Below, one piece after another: positions 1-5,470 of a DNA stretch of 8,606 nucleotides. This stretch comes from Gemmatimonadota bacterium (lineage in GTDB: Bacteria; Gemmatimonadota; Gemmatimonadetes; Gemmatimonadales; Gemmatimonadaceae), in NCBI GenBank assembly GCA_003222065.1, contig QHUV01000190.1, positions 1 through 8,606 on the forward strand, read 5' to 3'. Made by a program: the position numbers and the translations under genes. Positions within the stretch are counted from its first letter, which is position 1. Each line of letters opens with the position of its first letter. The notes under the pieces were generated by a model that ran no database searches, had not been told where the DNA came from, and was given only the letters and a program-made list of their open reading frames with translations.

Positions 1-112
1 TTGCGCGGAGGGGCATCTAAGCGCGTCAAGCGCGTCTGGTGTCGTCTTTACATGGCACCGCGTACCTTCTTTTCGCTCTTCTCGGCTCGCTCTTCTCGGC
101 TTGCTCTTTTCG
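1..112. other. Non-coding tail downstream of the permease gene
   Basis: This stretch lies past the permease stop codon. I see no credible gene in it: the open frames here are the ends of shadows of the permease. There is a 9-base direct repeat (AAGCGCGTC at 19-27 and 28-36), and a 14-bp tandem array at 71-112 is listed separately. I found no GC-rich hairpin followed by a T-run that would make a convincing intrinsic terminator for the minus-strand operon. Confidence 0.5.
71..112 (-). repeat. Three-unit 14-bp tandem array abutting the permease stop
   Basis: Read on the minus strand there are three consecutive 14-base units: CGAAAAGAGCAAGC (112-99), CGAGAAGAGCGAGC (98-85) and CGAGAAGAGCGAAA (84-71). 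The array starts at the base directly after the permease TGA (115-113), so it would form the purine-rich beginning of the 3' untranslated RNA. Its unit resembles, in opposite orientation, the 14-bp units inside the end of the DUF4397 gene (3257-3326). The repeat is seen directly. Any role, such as RNA end processing, pausing or simple slippage, is unknown. Confidence 0.65.
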
Positions 113-2800
113 TCAGTCCGCCCGTAAAGCGACAGCGGGATCCACCTTTGTCGCCGCCCGCGCCGGCATCCACGTCGACACGAGCGCTACCACGCCGACG
201 ATCAAGGCGGCGCCGGCGTACACGGTCGCGTCCGCGGCGCCGACGTCGTAGAGCATCCCGCGCAGCAATCGCGTCGCGAGCATTGCGCCGGCGAGACCAA
301 CGACGATCCCGGCGGCGGCGATGCGGGCGCCTTCGCCGAGGACGAGACGGAGCACGCTTGTCGGACGCGCGCCGAGGGCGAGGCGAACGCCAAGCTCGCG
401 CCGCCGCTCGCCGACGCTGAGCGCGATCATGCCGTACAGTCCGACGACCGCCAGCGCGAGCGCGGCGATGGCAAAGGCGCCGATGAGCACGAGACTGAAG
501 CGCTGTCGTGCCAGCGAGCCGCTGAAGACGTCGCGCAACGTACGTACTTGCTCGAGCGCGACGTCGGGCGCGAGCGCGTGAAGCTCGCGACGCAGTGATG
601 GGAGCACGGCGATCGGATCGCCGTTCGTGCGCATAACGAGGTTCAGCTGTGGATACGTCATCTGCGCCTCCGGCAGGTAGACAGCGGGCACGGACGGCTC
701 GTCGAGTCCGGTGACGCGAACGTCGTCGACGACGCCGACGATCTCGCGCGCGCCGGGGGTGAAGTCGCACGCGCATCGCAACCGGTGCCCGATCGCGTGA
801 TCGCCTGGGAAATAGCGGCGCTCGAGCTCGCGGCTCACGATGATGACGCGCGGCGTCTCGGCGCGATCGCTTGGCGCGAAGGCCCTCCCGGCGACGAGCC
901 GTATGCCCATGGCGCGGAAATAGTCGCCGGCAATGACGAAGTATTCGGCGCCTGGCCCCTGCCCCGGCGCGGACGGCGGACGCCCCTCGATCGCGAAGCC
1001 GGACGACTCCGGATCGCCAGCGAGCGGAAGCCCGCTCACGGCTCCGGCAGCTGTCACGTTAGGCAGAGCGCCGGCGCGGTCGACGAGCTGAGTGAAGAAC
1101 GCCGACCAGCCCGGCCCGTCGTGCTGGGGATCGAATGCGCCAGCGATGGGGAGGGAGACTGACGCCGTCACGGCGTGTTCCGGCACGAAGCCGGGATCGA
1201 CGCGCTCGAGCCTAACGAAGCTCGCCGCGAGCAGGCCGGCGCCGACGAGGAGTATGAGCGAGAAGGCGATTTGGGCGCCGACGAGCAGGCGGCGTCCGGA
1301 GGCTCTCGCGACGCCACCAGTCGCGCGCGCACTGCCCGCCGAGAGCACCGGCGCGAGCGGAGCGCCACGCGCATGGACGGCGGCGGCAATGCCGAAGAGC
1401 GTGCCGGCGACGAGCGCGCACGCCGCCGCGGCAAGCAACACCCGCCAGTCGACGGCGACGTCGTCGGCGCGCGGCAGTTGGCCCGGTACGAGAGCGAGCA
1501 TCACGCGCGTCGCCAACGCCGCCACGGCCACTCCGCCCACGGCACCAAGCGCGGCGAGGAGCACGTTCTCGATCACCAATTGGCGGGCGAGACGCGCCCC
1601 GCCAGCGCCTAACGCGGTGCGCACTGCCAGCTCGCGCCGCCGGGCGCTCGTGCGCGCAATGAGCAGGTTGGCAACGTTCACGCAAGCGATCACGAGGACG
1701 AGCGCCACGGCACCGAGCAGAATGAGCAACGTACGCCTAACGGGCGCAGCGGCCTGGTCGGCGAGCGTGAACGCCCGCATGCCGATCTGCCCTTTCCCGC
1801 CGGCAAACTGCACATCGAGACGCTTTCCGAGGGCAGCCAGTTGGGCTTCGGCCGTGGCCGTCGTCGCGCCGTCACGCAGGCGCCCGACGGCGGCGAGGTT
1901 GAGCGTCCAGCGATTCTTCAGGTCATTGTCGCCGAACGCCAGCGGCGTCCACACATCGGTGCGTGTCGGAAACTGGAGCCCGCTCGGAAGCTCGGCGCCG
2001 CGTGGGAATGCAAAGCCTGGCGGCGCGACACCGATGACGGTGAAGCGCTCGCCACTGAGGGTGATGCGCTTGCCAAGGATCGACGGGGCACCCGCCCACC
2101 GCCGTCGCCAGAGCGCGTCGCTGATCAGCGCCACGTGTGCCGCCCCCGGCAATGCGTCGGCGTCGGTGAAGTCCCGTCCGATGGCCGGGCGTACGCCGAG
2201 GGTCGCGAGGAGGGTGGGCGAGGCCTTCACGCCGGCGACCTGCTCCGGCCGAATCCCTTCGCTGAGCGTGTACGGCCATGACCGAAATGCCGCGGCCGAC
2301 GCGAGCGCCGGGACTTCGTGCGTGACGTCGAGGTACGTCGGCGCCGAGAGTGGCAGCTGATTGCCAGTGCCATGCACGTCAGAACCCATCAACCAGATCA
2401 TGACGAGGTGGCCGGGGTCGCGATACGGCAGTGGCCGGAGGAGCACGCCGGACACGATGGCGAAGACGGCCGCCGCGGCGCCGATGCCTAACGTGAGCGT
2501 GAGCGTGGAGGCGGCGGTAAACGCGGGCCGGCGCCAGAGCGAGCGCACGGCGACTTTGAGGTCCAGACCGATCCCTTGCAGCCAATCGCGGCGGGCGTGC
2601 TCGCGCGCGCGCATCGCGCGCTCGTCGCGACATTCCGCCTCGATGGCGGCGACATCGCCGAACGACGCGGCCGCGGCGCGCCGCGCCTCCTCTGGTGGCA
2701 TGCCACGCTCGATGAATTCGCGCGTGCGCATCTCGAGGTGAAACCCGATCTCATCGGCGACGTCGCGCTTGCTATGGGTGAAGCGGAAGGATCTTCGCAT
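113..2800 (-). CDS. ADOP-family (MacB/FtsX-like) ABC transporter permease, PadR-linked
   Basis: An inner-membrane permease of 895 residues, of the MacB/FtsX fold. Residues 1-75 form the charged helical prefix typical of the ADOP (acidobacterial duplicated orphan permease) group. TM1 follows at about 93-122, then a periplasmic MacB-type domain (123-345) and an FtsX-type unit with helices near 355-382, 408-440 and 452-478. The second half repeats the plan: helix 503-528, periplasmic domain 545-755, helices near 766-795, 822-848 and 858-882. The internal duplication shows in two cytoplasmic motifs, RRRELAVRTALGAG (387-400) and RRRELGVRLALGAR (799-812). The C-terminal MPARAATKVDPAVALR signature (878-893) is typical. 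No ATP-binding cassette gene is in the window, as expected for this orphan group. Relatives are related to macrolide or lipoprotein exporters, but the substrate is unknown. The ATG start has a good Shine-Dalgarno, AAGGAG (2814-2809), which overlaps the PadR stop and implies coupled translation. Confidence 0.93.
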   Translation of the reverse strand: MRRSFRFTHSKRDVADEIGFHLEMRTREFIERGMPPEEARRAAAASFGDVAAIEAECRDERAMRAREHARRDWLQGIGLDLKVAVRSLWRRPAFTAASTLTLTLGIGAAAAVFAIVSGVLLRPLPYRDPGHLVMIWLMGSDVHGTGNQLPLSAPTYLDVTHEVPALASAAAFRSWPYTLSEGIRPEQVAGVKASPTLLATLGVRPAIGRDFTDADALPGAAHVALISDALWRRRWAGAPSILGKRITLSGERFTVIGVAPPGFAFPRGAELPSGLQFPTRTDVWTPLAFGDNDLKNRWTLNLAAVGRLRDGATTATAEAQLAALGKRLDVQFAGGKGQIGMRAFTLADQAAAPVRRTLLILLGAVALVLVIACVNVANLLIARTSARRRELAVRTALGAGGARLARQLVIENVLLAALGAVGGVAVAALATRVMLALVPGQLPRADDVAVDWRVLLAAAACALVAGTLFGIAAAVHARGAPLAPVLSAGSARATGGVARASGRRLLVGAQIAFSLILLVGAGLLAASFVRLERVDPGFVPEHAVTASVSLPIAGAFDPQHDGPGWSAFFTQLVDRAGALPNVTAAGAVSGLPLAGDPESSGFAIEGRPPSAPGQGPGAEYFVIAGDYFRAMGIRLVAGRAFAPSDRAETPRVIIVSRELERRYFPGDHAIGHRLRCACDFTPGAREIVGVVDDVRVTGLDEPSVPAVYLPEAQMTYPQLNLVMRTNGDPIAVLPSLRRELHALAPDVALEQVRTLRDVFSGSLARQRFSLVLIGAFAIAALALAVVGLYGMIALSVGERRRELGVRLALGARPTSVLRLVLGEGARIAAAGIVVGLAGAMLATRLLRGMLYDVGAADATVYAGAALIVGVVALVSTWMPARAATKVDPAVALRAD

Positions 2801-2808
2801 GACGGTGT

Positions 2809-2814
2809 CTCCTT
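2809..2814 (-). promoter_or_regulatory. Shine-Dalgarno of the permease overlapping the PadR stop
   Basis: AAGGAG lies 8 bases before the permease ATG and shares bases with the TAA stop of the PadR gene (2815-2813). Ribosomes finishing PadR therefore end on the initiation site of the permease, which points to coupled translation. It also supports the chosen permease start. Confidence 0.8.
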
Positions 2815-3142
2815 ACGTCGACACGGCGAGGGCGCGATTGACGGCGCGCGTATGCTCGATCCAGCGCGACGTCTCGGCGCGGAGCTCGCGTCGTCCGGCG
2901 GTGGTGAGCGTGTAGTACTTGGCGTCACGCCCGGTTTCGCTACGTCGCCACTCCTCTTTCAGCAGCCCGCGACGCTCGAGGCGATGGAGTGCGGGATAGA
3001 GCACGCCCTCTTGGACGACAAGTACGTCGTCCGTGGTCTCGCGAATCCATCGGCCGATGGCGTAGCCGTGGCGAGGGCCCCAGCTGACGGCTTTGAGGAC
3101 GAGGAGGTCGAGGGTGCCGGTGTAGAGATTCGATCCAGCCAT
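2813..3142 (-). CDS. PadR-family transcriptional repressor
   Basis: A 109-residue winged-helix DNA-binding protein that matches the PadR core in length and motifs. The N-terminal helix LDLLVLKAVSWGPRHGYAIG spans about 11-30. The recognition-helix region GVLYPALHRLERRGLL is at 46-61, and the wing strand with DAKYYTLTTAGRREL is at 73-87. A short C-terminal helix (88-106) is the expected dimerisation element. Small PadR proteins of this kind commonly precede ADOP permeases and are thought to repress the pair until a ligand, often a toxic small molecule, is bound. The ATG at 3142 is preceded by AGGA (3153-3150) at 7 bases spacing. A strong promoter and an inverted repeat lie directly upstream, which fits autoregulation. 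The gene ends 12 bases before the permease start. The family call is firm; the ligand is unknown. Confidence 0.93.
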   Translation of the reverse strand: MAGSNLYTGTLDLLVLKAVSWGPRHGYAIGRWIRETTDDVLVVQEGVLYPALHRLERRGLLKEEWRRSETGRDAKYYTLTTAGRRELRAETSRWIEHTRAVNRALAVST

Positions 3143-3163
3143 AGTCCGGTCCTAAGGCATTGG

Positions 3164-3199
3164 TGACATAGGTATACCGGCGAACAAGGCATATGTCAA
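3164..3199 (-). promoter_or_regulatory. PadR-permease promoter with a likely PadR operator
   Basis: Reading on the minus strand, a consensus -35 TTGACA (3199-3194) is followed after exactly 17 bases by TATACC (3176-3171) as the -10. An inverted repeat brackets it: TGACATA at 3164-3170 and TATGTCA at 3192-3198 on the plus strand (7/7 match, 8/9 when extended). One arm covers the -35 and the other covers the expected transcription start. A smaller palindrome, GGTATACC (3171-3178), sits over the -10. PadR sites of ATGT...ACAT character are well known, so binding by the adjacent regulator is a reasonable inference. The -35 begins at the base after the DUF4397 stop codon. Confidence 0.7.
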
Positions 3200-4084
3200 C
3201 TAGGGTGACGCGAAGCGGTCGGACCGTGGGGCGAAGGGAGCCGGCCGGAAAGAGGGCGAAAACAGCGGACCGAAAACAACGGGCCGAAACCAACGGACCG
3301 GGAAGACCGGGCCGAGAAGACCAGACCCGATCGTCCTCCCGTTCCCCCCCGCGATCGCGAAGCTCGCGATGTTGATGATCACACTGGTCGATCGATTCGC
3401 GGCCGCCGTGCCGGCGGGGACGGCGCGGAATTGGTAGGTGCCTGGCGTGATGGTCGTCAGGTACGCTGACGCCGCTTGGTAGGCGAGGCCGGCCACCGTC
3501 GGCGTTGCCGTCGCGAGATCCGCGTTAGGCGCGGTGATGAATATGTCAATGGCGCCGGCGGTCGGGCTCATGTTCACCACGCGCACTCGCGTCGCGGGCG
3601 CGGTCAAGGCCGGGTTCGCGTCGGTGATCACGAACGACGTCACGGCCGCGCCGCCCGTGCCGCCGATTGCGAAGACGCTGCGGTCCTCCGCCGTACCGAT
3701 CGTCACCGTGAAGCTCGCAACGGTCACGGTCGTGTCGGCCGTCTTCTTGAGCACGAGCGAGCGGTCCCCGGTGAGGATCGCCGAGTAATTGGCGGTGTTC
3801 GGCGCGGGAAGACTCGACGGCGTCGTGCCGGTGTAGCCCAGATTGACGCCGAACGGCACCTTCTCGAGGATCGCGTTCACGGGATTGCGCGCCGGATCGG
3901 TGATCAGGTTCACGAACCGGATCCGTCCCGTCGACCCCGATGGTTGGAGGCCGGTAGGTGCTTCCTTTGTGCCGCACGCTAAGGTCGCGGCGGCCAGCAC
4001 GCCGAGTGCGAGGCGCGACGTCGCGCGCCTAACGGCCAGCCGGCTCAAATATGTCAGCGAAGAGATCATTGGCGTCGTTCTCAA
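3200..4084 (-). CDS. DUF4397-domain probable lipoprotein in a SusE/F-like position
   Basis: A 294-residue secreted protein. A basic N-terminus and hydrophobic stretch (about 21-36) end at TLAC, so Cys37 is a probable lipidation site, although Thr at -3 is not the usual Leu. Residues 54-252 read as a beta-rich DUF4397 region, with GRIRFVNL (53-60) and TRVRVVNMSPTAGAIDIFI (165-183) as paired domain starts, the latter strongly family-typical. DUF4397 proteins are cell-surface proteins of unknown role. The position after SusD suggests an accessory surface subunit. The start is uncertain: TTG at 4084 overlaps the SusD stop (TTGA), while an in-frame ATG at 4069 would remove five residues and still keep the signal. 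Neither has a strong Shine-Dalgarno, so re-initiation is likely. After RTI (250-252) the expected ending gives way to a Pro/Phe/Val-rich tail encoded partly by a 14-bp tandem array. Confidence 0.82.
   Translation of the reverse strand: MRTTPMISSLTYLSRLAVRRATSRLALGVLAAATLACGTKEAPTGLQPSGSTGRIRFVNLITDPARNPVNAILEKVPFGVNLGYTGTTPSSLPAPNTANYSAILTGDRSLVLKKTADTTVTVASFTVTIGTAEDRSVFAIGGTGGAAVTSFVITDANPALTAPATRVRVVNMSPTAGAIDIFITAPNADLATATPTVAGLAYQAASAYLTTITPGTYQFRAVPAGTAAANRSTSVIINIASFAIAGGNGRTIGSGLLGPVFPVRWFRPVVFGPLFSPSFRPAPFAPRSDRFASP
3257..3326 (+). repeat. Five-unit 14-bp tandem array in the 3' end of the DUF4397 gene
   Basis: On the plus strand there are five consecutive 14-base units: CGAAAACAGCGGAC (3257), CGAAAACAACGGGC (3271), CGAAACCAACGGAC (3285), CGGGAAGACCGGGC (3299) and CGAGAAGACCAGAC (3313). 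The match decays along the array, and weaker similar words (for example CGAAGCGGTCGGAC at 3211-3224) extend toward the gene end. Because 14 is not a multiple of 3, each unit is read in a shifted frame. The array encodes about residues 253-276 as a low-complexity Pro/Phe/Val tail. A run of seven C (3344-3350) lies 17 bases beyond the array. The periodicity is seen directly; the mechanism (slippage) is inferred. Confidence 0.75.
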
Positions 4085-5457
4085 GTCGTCGGACAGCTGG
4101 CAGGATATGACCCGGGCTCCGTCGGATCGGGGAGCGCCGTGAATGTCGCGTTCGGATTGGCATTGCGATCACCGACGGCGTACGGCAGCCAGCAACGCTG
4201 ACCGGAGACCGGTACTCCTGGTGACGCAACCGGTCCGAGAATCGCGCCGAGCCGGCGCGTGTCCTCCCACCGCTGCCCCGTCCCGAACAGCTCGTAGCGC
4301 CGCTGAGCGTAGATCTCCGTGATCAGCTCCGGTTGCGTGAGCTGCGCGCCTAACGCGGGCAGACATGCTTTCGGGTCATCGAGGCCGCGCCCGCCCGGAC
4401 AGTCAGTGCGGACGGAGTCGAGCGCCGCCTGCGACGCAGCGAGCTGATTCTGCCGAGCCAGCGCCTCGGCCTTGATGAGCAGCGCCTCGTCAGGCATGTA
4501 CACCGGGAGCGGCGCCTGTGGATTGGCGTAGCGTGCCCACGGATCGAGCAGCGCGCCGACACGGCCGCTGAGCGTCGTCGACGGCGTCACGAAGTACTGC
4601 CAGCGCAGGTCCTGCGCCTGCATCGAGGTGCGATATTGTCGACGCGGCGCGATGCCGTTGGTGCCGCCGGTGACGTTCGCGTAGAAGTTCACCGTCGGCG
4701 AGGGGAAGGTGAGCACGGAGAGCGCCGCCGTCCCGCTGCGGGCGACGTTGTTCGCGGCCGCGAGGGCCGTCGCGTCATCGTTCGCCATCCGCGCATAACG
4801 AGCGCGGAAGAGCTGAATGATATTGGACAAACTGACGCCGGGCGTGAGAATGTTCGCATTAAAGAACGTGCTCGGCGGCGTCCCGGCAATTTCGGCCGCT
4901 GCCGAGTCGATCAGTGCACGGATGTAGGGCAGCGCCACTGACCGGCCAACGTACGTCGGCGCGGTGACATTGTAGGTATTGATCGGGATCTTCTGGTACG
5001 ACTGGATCCCTTCGCCTAACGCTTCGGCCTTGAGCGCGTACGCCAGGGCGCGGATGCCGCTGCGCGTGCCAGGCTCGAACTGCGACCCGAGCGCCACCGA
5101 GCCGGCGAGCAGATCGTCGGCAGTACGCACCGTGCGATAGATCGAGTTGAAGACGTTGTCGGCGATGCCAGTGCCGCTCGGTACCGCGCCCTGCTCGGCG
5201 TCGCTGATCGAGACGAGGGCCGCGCTCGTCGACGCAAACTCGTCGGTCACGAGACCGGCCATGTAGGCGAAGTTTCCGTATGACGTCGCGAACCGGCCCT
5301 GCAGACCGGTGGCGAGCGCGATGACGCCGTCGACTTGCGTCGTCACCTCACCCTGCGTCGGCTGGTTGGGATTCTGGAGGTCGAGCGTGCACGCCGTCAG
5401 CGCGGCCGCCGCCGTGAGCGCGGCGACGATCACCGCACGCTGTTTCATCATCCGCAT
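4081..5457 (-). CDS. RagB/SusD-family outer-membrane lipoprotein
   Basis: A 458-residue surface lipoprotein that would cap the SusC barrel and bind the substrate before import. The signal peptide ends in the lipobox LTAC with the lipidated Cys at 23, followed by LQNPNQP, a common SusD opening. The all-helical TPR-like core is visible in FNSIYRTVRTADDLLAG (103-119), IRALAYALKAEALGE (135-149) and PYIRALIDSAAAEI (177-190). The C-terminal lobe carries MPDEALLIKAEALAR (321-335) and the family hallmark ITEIYAQRRYELFGTGQRW (379-397). It is slightly shorter than typical SusD proteins but complete. Four further cysteines (353, 365, 422, 455) could form disulfides. The start ATG is 13 bases after the SusC stop. 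Other in-frame ATGs two and three codons on cannot be excluded because the ribosome site is weak (GAAG). The substrate is unknown and need not be a glycan. Confidence 0.93.
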   Translation of the reverse strand: MRMMKQRAVIVAALTAAAALTACTLDLQNPNQPTQGEVTTQVDGVIALATGLQGRFATSYGNFAYMAGLVTDEFASTSAALVSISDAEQGAVPSGTGIADNVFNSIYRTVRTADDLLAGSVALGSQFEPGTRSGIRALAYALKAEALGEGIQSYQKIPINTYNVTAPTYVGRSVALPYIRALIDSAAAEIAGTPPSTFFNANILTPGVSLSNIIQLFRARYARMANDDATALAAANNVARSGTAALSVLTFPSPTVNFYANVTGGTNGIAPRRQYRTSMQAQDLRWQYFVTPSTTLSGRVGALLDPWARYANPQAPLPVYMPDEALLIKAEALARQNQLAASQAALDSVRTDCPGGRGLDDPKACLPALGAQLTQPELITEIYAQRRYELFGTGQRWEDTRRLGAILGPVASPGVPVSGQRCWLPYAVGDRNANPNATFTALPDPTEPGSYPASCPTT

Positions 5458-5470
5458 GTGAGTCTTCAGA

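Noticed and set aside
48..776. Minus-strand open frame of 242 codons overlapping the end of the permease
   Set aside because: It is Arg-rich shadow sequence in another frame of the permease gene, with no family signature.
863..870. GCGATCGC (HIP1-like word), also at 3351-3358, and GCGATCGATCGC at 7235-7246
   Set aside because: Only a few copies occur in a sequence rich in CGATCG, so I do not see enrichment comparable to GCCTAACG.
1092..2360. Long plus-strand open frame (422 codons) opposite the permease gene
   Set aside because: It is antisense to a clear ADOP permease. The translation is low-complexity Ala/Arg/Ser/Thr with no domain, which is typical of GC-rich shadow frames.
2576..3166. 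Plus-strand open frame of 196 codons across the PadR gene
   Set aside because: It runs opposite PadR, its promoter and the start of the permease, and has no motif. PadR itself is strongly supported.
2940..3293. Minus-strand frame joining the DUF4397 tail region to PadR, as a possible frameshifted continuation of DUF4397
   Set aside because: A one-base slip in the C7 run would lead into this or another frame, but neither alternative restores a recognisable DUF4397 ending, so no frameshift is called.
3257..3326. CRISPR array
   Set aside because: The 14-bp units are directly adjacent and degenerate, without spacers, and no cas gene is present.
3354..3370. Hairpin ATCGCGA-AGC-TCGCGAT as a terminator of the transport operon
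   Set aside because: It lies within the coding sequence, well before the stop codon, with only 7 bp of stem and no T-run downstream on the minus strand. It may be a chance effect of GCGATCGC-like words.
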